Source: a virus. From it: a stretch of 39,397 nucleotides of DNA. Each line of letters opens with the position of its first letter. Within the stretch, counting starts at the first letter, position 1. This document shows positions 1 to 5,865 of the stretch, piece by piece. Position numbers and translations under genes: made by a program. The stretch lies in the IMG/VR virus record IMGVR_UViG_3300006853_000030, positions 1 through 39,397 of that record; one strand, written 5' to 3'. Under the pieces are notes generated by a model, which saw only the letters and a program-made list of their open reading frames with translations, ran no database searches and was not told the DNA's origin.

Positions 1-359
1 GTCTTCTGGGCCTCGTCGGCGGGGATCGCGACACCCCTACCTGGGGCCTGGCGTCGTTCGCTCGAGGTTTTCTCGGAGTGACAGGAGTGACAGAGAGGTT
101 GGAGGTTGTGGAGGTCCCAGGGGGCGCCGCCTGCCGTGATCGGTGTGATGTGGTCGACGTCGGTGGCGAGGTGGCCGCAGGCTCGGCATGTGGGCTCGTC
201 GTTGAGGACTTTGCGGCGGAGTGTTCGCCATCGGGTGGTGTTGTAGATGGTGCCGGCTTTGCGTTGGCGGTCGTTCGCTGCTCGGCAGTTGGCGCATCGT
301 CCGCCGCGTTGGGCGGTGCCGTTGCAGTAGGGGGTGGAGCAGCGCCGGGGTGGGGTCAT
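1..359 (-). CDS. HNH endonuclease, 3' end cut by the window edge
   Basis: A 119-codon open frame runs off position 1 without a stop. It has an N-terminal Cys cluster (C7, C12, C22, C25) and then a classical zinc-bound HNH nuclease core: C58/C61, D69-H70 (metal and catalytic His), N85 in a LHNLQPLC stretch, C90/C93 and H94. The ATG at 359 starts right before the first Cys. HNH proteins encoded beside terminases, such as HK97 gp74, help the terminase cut cos DNA. If the window ends are joined, the frame reads one more Thr codon and then TGA, giving 120 residues, and lies just upstream of the two small genes and TerS. A packaging nuclease is therefore the likely role; a homing endonuclease is the alternative. 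Confidence 0.88.
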   Translation of the reverse strand, partial: MTPPRRCSTPYCNGTAQRGGRCANCRAANDRQRKAGTIYNTTRWRTLRRKVLNDEPTCRACGHLATDVDHITPITAGGAPWDLHNLQPLCHSCHSEKTSSERRQAPGRGVAIPADEAQK

Positions 360-409
360 TTTCGTGGGGCGTGCCCTTCGTTTTTGAGGGCGTGGTGGCG
401 GTCGCGCGA

Positions 410-437
410 GGGGGGGGGTGGGGGTTGGCGGGAGGGG
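410..437 (+). other. G-rich tract, possible G-quadruplex
   Basis: The plus strand has G runs of 9, 5, 2, 3 and 4 separated by one to three bases, enough for a G4 motif of four runs of three or more. The minus strand, which would be the coding strand of the HNH transcript, is correspondingly C-rich. Whether it folds is unknown; part of this may simply reflect base composition. Confidence 0.4.
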
Positions 438-526
438 CGTGTCGTTTTTCGCGGGGTTGTCGCTCTTGGGGTGGAGGGGCCTTGGTCTTGGCCTTCTCGC
501 CGCGTCGCCACTCTTCCCGCCCGACC

Positions 527-570
527 CGGTGGGATGCTCGGGCCAAGCGCAGCGCCGAGCATACCCACCG
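527..570. terminator. Long imperfect inverted repeat (terminator or packaging-site hairpin)
   Basis: Arms 527-541 (CGGTGGGATGCTCGG) and 555-570 pair over their full length with one extra base in the right arm, leaving a 13-nt loop. This is the strongest hairpin in the left non-coding region. No T-run follows on either strand, so a simple intrinsic terminator is uncertain; a structural element of the packaging site is an alternative. Confidence 0.55.
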
Positions 571-584
571 TGTCAAGGGCAGGC

Positions 585-790
585 GGGAGGAATGGCGCCG
601 ACGGGGTCGAGCTTCTTGTCGGTGGGAGGAAGCGTGGGAGTGCGTGGGAGTAGCGGGAGTTGGTAGCACGTTGCCCTTATGCCGTCTCGTCCGTTACTCC
701 CATGGGAGGACGTTGGGAGTGGTGGGAGGGGACGGGCTGGCGTGGCGCTCAATTGGGACGAGCGGGTACTCCCATCGGGGTCGTGGGAGT
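585..790. repeat. Cluster of TGGGAGT/ACTCCCA boxes
   Basis: Copies of TGGGAG(T/G) or close variants occur at about 585, 623, 635, 645, 655 (CGGGAGT), 704, 714, 723 and 784 on the plus strand and inverted at 696-702 and 768-774. Those at 635, 645 and 655 are spaced exactly 10 bp apart, one helical turn; 704, 714 and 723 are spaced 10 and 9 bp. Two inverted copies meet at 697-708 to form the perfect 12-bp palindrome CTCCCATGGGAG. This arrangement is typical of multi-site binding by one protein, such as terminase small subunit at cosB, a replication initiator or a repressor. Confidence 0.75.
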
Positions 791-853
791 GCGCCGATGC
801 GTGAGCGCTCAGGCGTTGCTACATCGGTGGTAGAGATTCACCGTCCGATGTGG

Positions 854-2527
854 TCAGGGCCAGGTGTAGCCGTCGCGGGGCCAGATGTTGGGGTCACCGG
901 CGGTGACGGGCGTGAAGGTGACGGGGCGCCGTCGGGGGCGCTTCGAGAGGCTGGTCAGCGCGATGGCGAGGAGCGTGAGCGTGGCGGGGTCGATCGAGGC
1001 CTCGAGGGTGGTGACGACGGCGACGAGCATGCCCGGGGTGAGGGTGAGCTCGGCGGTCGTGATGGTGGCGGTCGACGTGCCGGCGGTGGCGGTGAGGGCG
1101 ACGGCGACGATGTCGACGTGGGCGGGGTCCAGATTGGCCGTCGTGAGGCCGGCTTGTCCGGTGATGGCGTTGGGGTCGAGGGTCAGGACGGCCGGGGTGA
1201 TGGCCGCGGTCGCGGTGCCGGGGGTCGCGCTGAGCGCGACGGGGTCGAGGTCGAGGCGGATGGCGTCGATGCCGCTGGCGCTGGTCCCGGCGGGGCTGAC
1301 GAAGCGGGCGGTGAGCTCGAGGATGGCGGGCTCGATGCTCGCCTCGGCGGCGGCCGGGGTGGCGACGAGCATGCTGGCGGTGATGGTGAGCTCGGCGGGG
1401 TCGATGCTCGCGGCCGTGTCGCCGGCGGTGGCGGTGAGTTCCACCGCATCGATGGTGAGCTCGGCGGGCGTGATGCTCGCGGCCGTGTCGCCGGGCGTGA
1501 GGCTGACCGGGACGACCTCGAGGGCGACCTCGCCGGGTGCGATGGTGGCCTCGGTGGCCTCGGGTGTCGCCGTGAGCGCGTGGGCGACGATGAGGACATC
1601 GGCCGTGTCGATGGTGGCGTCGGCGGTGCCTGGGGTGGCGGTGAGCGCGACAGCGGCGAGGAGGACCTCGGCGGGGGTGAGCGCGGCCTCGGCGTCACCG
1701 GCGGTGGCCGTGAGGGGCTGAGCGGCCAGGGTGACGCTCGCGGCCGCGATGGCGGCCTCTCCTGGGGTGGCGGTGAGCGCGACGGCCGTCAGGGTGAGCG
1801 TCGCTGGGGTGATGCTCGCGGTGGCGGTGCCTGGGGTGGCGGTGAGCGCGACAGCTGTCAGGGTGAGGTCGGCGGGCGTGACGACTCCGGTGTCGCCAAC
1901 CTCGACGGCGCTCGCGAGCCAGGCGGACGCGCTCGATGATCCCCAGGTGAGCGACGATCCGGTCTCGCCGATCCGGTGGCAGGCTTCGCCGCCGGTGGTG
2001 GGCGTGGCGTAGCCGGTGTCTTCGTACTCGGTGAAGCTCGCTGGCGGGGTGAGCGCGGCGGGGTTGGCGAGGTTGACGACGGCGGCGAGGACGGCGTTGA
2101 GGGCGTTACAGGCCCGTTGGAGGCCAGCGGTGGTGGGCGTGGTGCCACCGACGCCGGCGGTGCCGCCCTGATTGCGGACGGCGGCGAGGCCGTAGACGTT
2201 GAACCCGGCGATGCGGATGACCTCGAGGATCACGCCGGAGGCGGCGTCGCCGGTGCAGTCGAAGGTGACCGTCTGAGACGTCGCGACGGCCGCGGCGTTG
2301 GCGATAAACCACCAGATGCCCTTGAGGGTGGTGGTGGCCGAGGTGTCGCCCCGGACCCGCGTGAAGGTGATGCCGCCGGTGCCGGTGAGGGTTCCGGTCG
2401 CGACGGTGTCGGTGGCGGCGACCTTGACGACGATGAGGTCGCCAGCGGCGGGCGTGAACGCGGGGGAGGTGTAGCTCGTCGCGTTGGAGGTCGAGACAAG
2501 CTGGCCGACCGTCGTGATGGTCGCCAT
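854..2527 (-). CDS. Repeat-containing putative virion fibre protein
   Basis: 557 residues. The first ~210 residues look like a globular beta-rich domain rich in Thr, Gly and Val, with a single WW pair at 72-73. Residues ~216-525 are about fourteen tandem copies of a 23-residue unit with consensus ITPAxLTLTAVALTATPGT plus about four small residues. A short basic stretch (KRPRRR) and a Trp/Pro-rich end (WPRDGYTWP) cap the protein. Alternating Thr/hydrophobic residues followed by a PG turn suggest a repeated beta element, perhaps a shaft or beta-solenoid. It lies 12 bp after another virion-like gene and is the last gene before the non-coding region. A role in the virion surface or host binding is inferred; no specific family was recognised. 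Confidence 0.7.
   Translation of the reverse strand: MATITTVGQLVSTSNATSYTSPAFTPAAGDLIVVKVAATDTVATGTLTGTGGITFTRVRGDTSATTTLKGIWWFIANAAAVATSQTVTFDCTGDAASGVILEVIRIAGFNVYGLAAVRNQGGTAGVGGTTPTTAGLQRACNALNAVLAAVVNLANPAALTPPASFTEYEDTGYATPTTGGEACHRIGETGSSLTWGSSSASAWLASAVEVGDTGVVTPADLTLTAVALTATPGTATASITPATLTLTAVALTATPGEAAIAAASVTLAAQPLTATAGDAEAALTPAEVLLAAVALTATPGTADATIDTADVLIVAHALTATPEATEATIAPGEVALEVVPVSLTPGDTAASITPAELTIDAVELTATAGDTAASIDPAELTITASMLVATPAAAEASIEPAILELTARFVSPAGTSASGIDAIRLDLDPVALSATPGTATAAITPAVLTLDPNAITGQAGLTTANLDPAHVDIVAVALTATAGTSTATITTAELTLTPGMLVAVVTTLEASIDPATLTLLAIALTSLSKRPRRRPVTFTPVTAGDPNIWPRDGYTWP
953..1882 (-). repeat. Tandem 69-bp coding repeats (about 14 copies)
   Basis: This is the DNA encoding the 23-residue repeats. 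Adjacent units share recurring words such as GGTGAGCGCGACG and GTGAGCTCGGCGGG but are diverged, and one unit is 21 residues instead of 23. Such arrays can gain or lose units by recombination and are easily collapsed by assemblers. Confidence 0.85.
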
Positions 2528-2539
2528 GGCGGCGCCGGC

Positions 2540-2971
2540 TTAGACGGCGCGGAGGAAGTCGGCGACGTTGATGGTGACGGGCCCACCGTTGGTGGGGATG
2601 GTGGGCGAGATGTCGTAGATGCCGACGACCTTGGCGGTGGCGTCAGAGCCGGTGTGCTCGAAGATGAACACTCCGACGATGGTCTCACCCGCGGCGATCG
2701 CGGCGAAGGCGACGTTGTCGGCGTCGACGTTGGCGCGGTCGTTGGCGTCGTCCTCGGTGGAGGCTTCGCCGGTGAGCGCGACGCGGGCGTAGCCGGAAGC
2801 GGTGACCTCGGCGAAGTCGGCGTGGGACTCCATATCCGCGATGAAGTTGATGTCGGGGACGTTCGTGACGCCGGCGAGGGTCTTGAGGAGACCCATGCGG
2901 AGGTCGACGCCGGAGGCGAGGTAGGCGGCCATGATGCTCTGCTTGGCCTTGTTCGTGATGGCCTGGGCCAT
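2540..2971 (-). CDS. Hypothetical protein, putative virion component
   Basis: 143 residues, with GAGGAG nine bases before the ATG. The N-terminal third is helical; the remainder is beta-rich, with a GETIVGVFIFEHTG segment and a PTIPTNGGPV stretch near the end. Composition and length resemble small phage head or tail decoration proteins. It sits directly upstream of the repeat protein (12-bp gap) and downstream of another small gene (6-bp gap), so the three are probably co-transcribed and may act in one structure. No named family was recognised. Confidence 0.7.
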   Translation of the reverse strand: MAQAITNKAKQSIMAAYLASGVDLRMGLLKTLAGVTNVPDINFIADMESHADFAEVTASGYARVALTGEASTEDDANDRANVDADNVAFAAIAAGETIVGVFIFEHTGSDATAKVVGIYDISPTIPTNGGPVTINVADFLRAV

Positions 2972-2977
2972 GGTGGG

Positions 2978-3259
2978 CTACTCCTCGACGATGATGGCCT
3001 CGACGACGGCGTCGTCATCGAGGGGGGTGAGCCAGGGGCCGGTGGCGATGGTGATTTGGCAGGTGTCGCCGTGCTCGTTGAAGTGCCCGGAGATCGTCAC
3101 CTTGACGAGAGCGTCGCGGGGGAAGGCGGCCGCGCTGGCGCGCGCGGCGGCGATCGCGGCGACGACGTGGTCGCGCGCTTCGTCGGGGACCTCGGTGAAG
3201 GCCTCGAGGGTCAGTCCGCCGCGCACGGCGGGCTTGATGGTCGAGGTGCTGTAGCTCAT
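2978..3259 (-). CDS. Hypothetical protein, probably part of the virion-like cassette
   Basis: 93 residues starting at the ATG of MSYSTS. It has an amphipathic helix (residues ~25-45) followed by beta-type segments (LVKVTISGHF, QITIATG) and an acidic end. The motif ISGHxNEHGD looks like a conserved loop, but I cannot assign a function. It lies 37 bp after the transglycosylase-like gene and 6 bp before the next gene. A longer start upstream in the same frame would add low-complexity Pro/Arg sequence, so it was rejected. Confidence 0.65.
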   Translation of the reverse strand: MSYSTSTIKPAVRGGLTLEAFTEVPDEARDHVVAAIAAARASAAAFPRDALVKVTISGHFNEHGDTCQITIATGPWLTPLDDDAVVEAIIVEE

Positions 3260-3296
3260 GGCGGCGACGATAGCGCCGCGGTGGCGCGCGCGGGCG

Positions 3297-3923
3297 CTAT
3301 CCCCAGGCGCCGGGCCCCAGCCTCGATGCACATTCGGTCTGACCGGCGGGCGTTGAGGGGTCGATGCCGTAACAGGACCCGGAGACGCTCGGATTCCAGG
3401 GCGACACCTCGTAGAAGTGGCCCGCGTCCAGTTGGTAGAAGCCGATGCAGCCGCGCGGGATGCCGGTAAGTGGGTCGGCGCACCCCTTGGCGTTGTACGC
3501 GTCCCACCGGCAGCCTGACTCACCGCGCGCGACGTCTTCGGGGATGATCGGATTGGCACATTGACCGTCGCCGGTGGAGCTCGAGAATGTCGGGGGCGCG
3601 CCCGGCGCGCTCGACGCGACGGCGGCCTGGCGGTCGGCCTCGGCCTGGGCTTCGGCTTCGGCTTCGGCTTCGGCGGCCTGGCGGTCGGCCTCGAGGTGCG
3701 CTTGGACCCTGGCGTCGAGGGCCTCTTGGAAGCCGACGAAGGTCCAGGCGGCGCCGGCGGTGAGGTCGGGGACCGTGTCGGCACGGTTGATGGCCGAGGC
3801 CGAAACCGCGCCTTCGGTGGAGTCGATCGGCCCTGGGTGGGGGACGCTCGCCACCGCAATCGTCATGGAAACGACGATGGCGACGAGCACGAGGATGGCG
3901 GTGACGATGGGGTGACGGCGCAT
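3297..3923 (-). CDS. Membrane-anchored lytic transglycosylase-like protein
   Basis: 208 residues with GGAGG six bases before the ATG. Residues ~7-27 form one hydrophobic segment (signal anchor or signal peptide), followed by an Ala/Glu-rich helical stretch (~75-105, EAEAEAEAQAEAD) that may act as a linker or coiled coil. The C-terminal part contains RGESGCRWDAYN and GCIGFYQLDAGHF, matching the catalytic-Glu and GxxQL pattern of SLT/Rpf-like transglycosylases, with six Cys that could form disulfides. It would cleave peptidoglycan glycan strands outside the membrane, during lysis or DNA entry. It is far from the amidase, which is unusual for a single lysis cassette. The fold assignment is from motifs only. 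Confidence 0.65.
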   Translation of the reverse strand: MRRHPIVTAILVLVAIVVSMTIAVASVPHPGPIDSTEGAVSASAINRADTVPDLTAGAAWTFVGFQEALDARVQAHLEADRQAAEAEAEAEAQAEADRQAAVASSAPGAPPTFSSSTGDGQCANPIIPEDVARGESGCRWDAYNAKGCADPLTGIPRGCIGFYQLDAGHFYEVSPWNPSVSGSCYGIDPSTPAGQTECASRLGPGAWG

Positions 3924-3955
3924 GGGGGACCTCCTGGCCGAGGGATGGGACGGCG

Positions 3956-3974
3956 CGCGCGCCTGGGGCGCGCG
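3956..3974 (-). terminator. Short GC hairpin before the transglycosylase-like gene
   Basis: CGCGCGCC and GGCGCGCG pair perfectly (8 bp) around a 3-nt loop in the 88-bp gap between the HicA-like gene and the transglycosylase-like gene. No T-run follows. It could end or attenuate transcription of the non-structural operon, but in DNA this GC-rich a chance hairpin is possible. Confidence 0.35.
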
Positions 3975-4011
3975 GGCGGGTGTAGCGACGATCCGGTGTA
4001 GCCGAGGTGGG

Positions 4012-4257
4012 CTAGGCGGGGGCGGATGGCGGCCAGCGGAGGCCGCCTCGGCGGAGGTCCGCGAGGACCTGGCGGCGCTGACTCTGGGTGCCGTTGCCGA
4101 TGGTGACGATGGTCGCGCCGTTGGGGCTGTAGGCCATGAAGTGGCCGCCGTTGCGGCGCTCGAGGCGCCAGCCTTGGGCTTGGGCGTGTTCGAGGACGTC
4201 GCGGAGGTCCTTGGGGAGCCGCCCGATGGGGAGGGGCTGGGAGGTTCGCCGCCTCAT
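4012..4257 (-). CDS. HicA-like small protein, no HicB partner
   Basis: 81 residues. The segment GWRLERRNGGHFMAYSP followed by TIVTIGNG and a C-terminal helix matches the HicA mRNA-interferase pattern: a dsRNA-binding-like fold with a catalytic His in G-(S/G)-H, here H39. HicA toxins cleave translated RNA and are normally paired with HicB; neither neighbour resembles HicB. Its ATG overlaps the TGA of the upstream gene (ATGA), so it is translationally coupled. It is the last gene of the short-gene series. It may be a solo phage HicA domain that modulates RNA, or an inactive RNA-binding relative. Confidence 0.65.
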   Translation of the reverse strand: MRRRTSQPLPIGRLPKDLRDVLEHAQAQGWRLERRNGGHFMAYSPNGATIVTIGNGTQSQRRQVLADLRRGGLRWPPSAPA

Positions 4258-4499
4258 CGGAGGCCCTCGAGGCGGTGGGCCTCGCCGTGGCCGTCGGTGT
4301 AGTCGAGGAAGACGATGCCCTCGAGCGGTGGGGTTGGGTCGAGGTCGATGACGTGGCCGTGGATGGGGCACCAGAGGGACCCGGCAGGGCCGTGGGTGCG
4401 CCAGAGGCACTCCTCGCATGCGGGGCCGAAATGGCGCGGCCAGGCGGGCCGGAGACCACAGGTGACGACGGTGAGGCCGCCGATGCCGTGCGCCGTCAT
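4254..4499 (-). CDS. Small putative zinc-binding protein
   Basis: 81 residues. A CxxC pair (ACEEC) about 14 residues before a CPIH motif suggests a Cys3His zinc ribbon in the middle of the protein. The C-terminal half has short beta-like segments (GIVFLDYTDG). It overlaps both neighbours by ATGA junctions, indicating a tightly coupled cluster. No family was recognised; a nucleic-acid or protein-binding role is only a guess. Confidence 0.65.
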   Translation of the reverse strand: MTAHGIGGLTVVTCGLRPAWPRHFGPACEECLWRTHGPAGSLWCPIHGHVIDLDPTPPLEGIVFLDYTDGHGEAHRLEGLR

Positions 4500-4690
4500 G
4501 GGAGCGCCATGCCGCGGCCCTCGGCCTCGACGCGCTGGCGGAGCTTGGCGAGGTAGTCGAGGTGGGCGCGGAGCGCCTCGAGCTCGTCGTCGACGAGGAG
4601 GGCGTCAAGGCCGTCGGTGCCGAGGCGCGAGAGGACGGGGTCGCGCGCGATGGCGGCGGCGTGGGGGGCGGTCCAGCCGGTGCCGCTCAT
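4496..4690 (-). CDS. Hypothetical protein
   Basis: 64 residues, mainly helical, with a heptad-like hydrophobic pattern in LDALLVDDELEALRAHLDYL that could form a short coiled coil. Start and stop overlap the neighbouring genes by 4 nt. No function can be assigned. Confidence 0.6.
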   Translation of the reverse strand: MSGTGWTAPHAAAIARDPVLSRLGTDGLDALLVDDELEALRAHLDYLAKLRQRVEAEGRGMALP

Positions 4691-5034
4691 CCGGCGTAGG
4701 CCTCCGCGCTGGCGAGGATGAGCTCCTCTCCGACCTCCACGCGCGCCCGGAGGTGGGCGTAGTGGCGCAGGAGGTCGGGGTTGATACAGGACTCCTCGAG
4801 CTTGACGATGGCGAAGAGGGCCTCGTTGCCGCGATAGCGGCGGAGGCCCGGCTCAGTAGCACGCCGGTCGCCGAGCGCCTCGATGAGGTCGCCAACGGCG
4901 GAGCGTTCGGCCTCGGCTTGGGCCTCGTCGTCGTCGACGGGCGCGACGCCAGCAACGATGACGAGCGGCGGCGCGATGCCCTTGGACTTCGAGCGAGCGT
5001 GACGCCGGCGCGCGGCGCGGAGCTTCGAGGCCAT
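4687..5034 (-). CDS. Hypothetical protein with a basic N-terminus
   Basis: 115 residues. The first ~20 residues are very basic (RAARRRHARSKSKG), followed by a short hydrophobic segment, an acidic stretch (DDDEAQAEAE) and a helical C-terminal half. The basic tail could contact nucleic acid. It lies 3 bp downstream of the preceding gene and overlaps the next by 4 nt. No family was recognised. Confidence 0.65.
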   Translation of the reverse strand: MASKLRAARRRHARSKSKGIAPPLVIVAGVAPVDDDEAQAEAERSAVGDLIEALGDRRATEPGLRRYRGNEALFAIVKLEESCINPDLLRHYAHLRARVEVGEELILASAEAYAG

Positions 5035-5037
5035 TGG

Positions 5038-5352
5038 TCATTCCTCCGGTGGTGGGTTGATGGCACCGTCGAAGGCCTTGAGGAGGCCAGCGCGGTCGTT
5101 GGTGGCGTGGTCGACGATGAGCGCCGCCCATTGGAACGCCTGGCGGATGCCGGGCGCGTCGTCTTCGAGCTCGGCGGCGGGGTCGGTGCCGATGGCGTCG
5201 CCGAAGGTGACGAGCCAGCGGGCGAGCCAGGGGCCAGCGGCGTTGAGGTGGGGGTAGAAGTCGCCGGCGTCGGAGCGGAAGTCCATGGAGGCCTGGTCGA
5301 GCGCGGCGGTAACCCCAACGAGCCAGGAGGACCGCTCCTCCGGGGTGCTCAT
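5038..5352 (-). CDS. Hypothetical protein
   Basis: 104 residues from the ATG of MSTPEER, which overlaps the stop of the upstream gene (ATGA). It is predicted mostly helical, with Trp-rich segments (PWLARWL, FQWAAL) and many acidic residues. A longer start in the same frame would cover the upstream gene and add Arg/Pro-rich low-complexity sequence, so it was rejected. Function unknown. Confidence 0.65.
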   Translation of the reverse strand: MSTPEERSSWLVGVTAALDQASMDFRSDAGDFYPHLNAAGPWLARWLVTFGDAIGTDPAAELEDDAPGIRQAFQWAALIVDHATNDRAGLLKAFDGAINPPPEE

Positions 5353-5585
5353 GGCTTGCGTCGACGGGTGAGGTCGATGAGGCCGGCGAGCTCGTCGTCG
5401 ACGTGGCGGGTCGCGGGTTCGATCGCGAGCGCGCTGGCCTCGAGACGGTCGATAGCGGTACCGATCCGGGAGCGGAGCCGGATGAGCCGGGCGGCGGTCC
5501 AGAGGAGGACGTCCACGGCGATGACTCGGGCCCGGTGTTCGAGGGCAGTGAGACGTTCGAGACCCCAGCGGTAGGCGCGCATCAT
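5349..5585 (-). CDS. Hypothetical helical protein
   Basis: 78 residues, almost entirely helical, with Arg-rich faces and a stretch (ARVIAVDVLLWTAARLIRL) that could be a buried or amphipathic helix. The start has two tandem ATGs, and the gene overlaps both neighbours by 4 nt. No function can be assigned. Confidence 0.6.
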   Translation of the reverse strand: MMRAYRWGLERLTALEHRARVIAVDVLLWTAARLIRLRSRIGTAIDRLEASALAIEPATRHVDDELAGLIDLTRRRKP

Positions 5586-5851
5586 GGGGCGGTCCGTCCG
5601 ACGGCCTGACGGAGGGCCGTGAGGACCTCGTCGGCGGCGGCGTCGCCGGGGTCGCCCGGCTCGAGGACGTCGATGGCGTGGTCGATGGCGTGCTCGAGGA
5701 CCGTGAGGCGCTCCATATGGGGCGCGACGGCAGCCTCGAGGTCATCGACGAGGTCGGTGCGTTGGCGGAGCTCCTCGGCGTCGTCGAGGAAGAGGACCTC
5801 GTCGAAATAGTCCTCGACGACGGCGGCGAGATCAGCGCGGGCGCTTGGCAT
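5582..5851 (-). CDS. Hypothetical acidic protein
   Basis: 89 residues from MPSARAD, strongly acidic and helical (DDAEELRQRTDLVDDLEAAV). AAAGGACCACCC precedes the ATG, giving a usable ribosome-binding site. It follows the Toprim-helicase gene by 14 bp and begins the coupled short-gene series (5851-4012). No family was recognised. Confidence 0.65.
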   Translation of the reverse strand: MPSARADLAAVVEDYFDEVLFLDDAEELRQRTDLVDDLEAAVAPHMERLTVLEHAIDHAIDVLEPGDPGDAAADEVLTALRQAVGRTAP

Positions 5852-5865
5852 GGGTGGTCCTTTCG

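Larger units (their letters stand above)
360..853. other. Non-coding region between the repeat protein and the HNH gene
   Basis: I see no convincing gene here: open frames on both strands have low-complexity compositions typical of GC-rich shadow frames. It is the longest non-coding stretch in the window. From right to left it holds the TGGGAGT box cluster (585-790), a TTGACA hexamer (571-576), a long imperfect inverted repeat (527-570) and a G-rich tract (410-437), then the HNH start. Its position directly before the HNH/terminase module fits a cos site, a late control region, or both. Confidence 0.75.

Noticed and set aside
571-576. TTGACA as a -35 box for the HNH/terminase operon
   Set aside because: No acceptable -10 at 15-19 bp; TATGCT lies only 7 bp away and within a hairpin arm.
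360-853. tRNA or small gene in the left non-coding region
   Set aside because: No cloverleaf-type pairing with TTC-type loop and no frame with plausible protein composition was found by eye.
953-1882. Tandem repeats considered as a CRISPR array
   Set aside because: Repeats are 69 bp, diverged, without spacers, and in frame with a protein; no cas genes are present.
221-1939. Long plus-strand open frame of 572 codons and other long plus-strand frames (for example 1976-3469)
   Set aside because: Low-complexity Gly/Asp/Glu/Arg composition and exact antisense position to good minus-strand genes mark them as shadows of GC-rich coding sequence.
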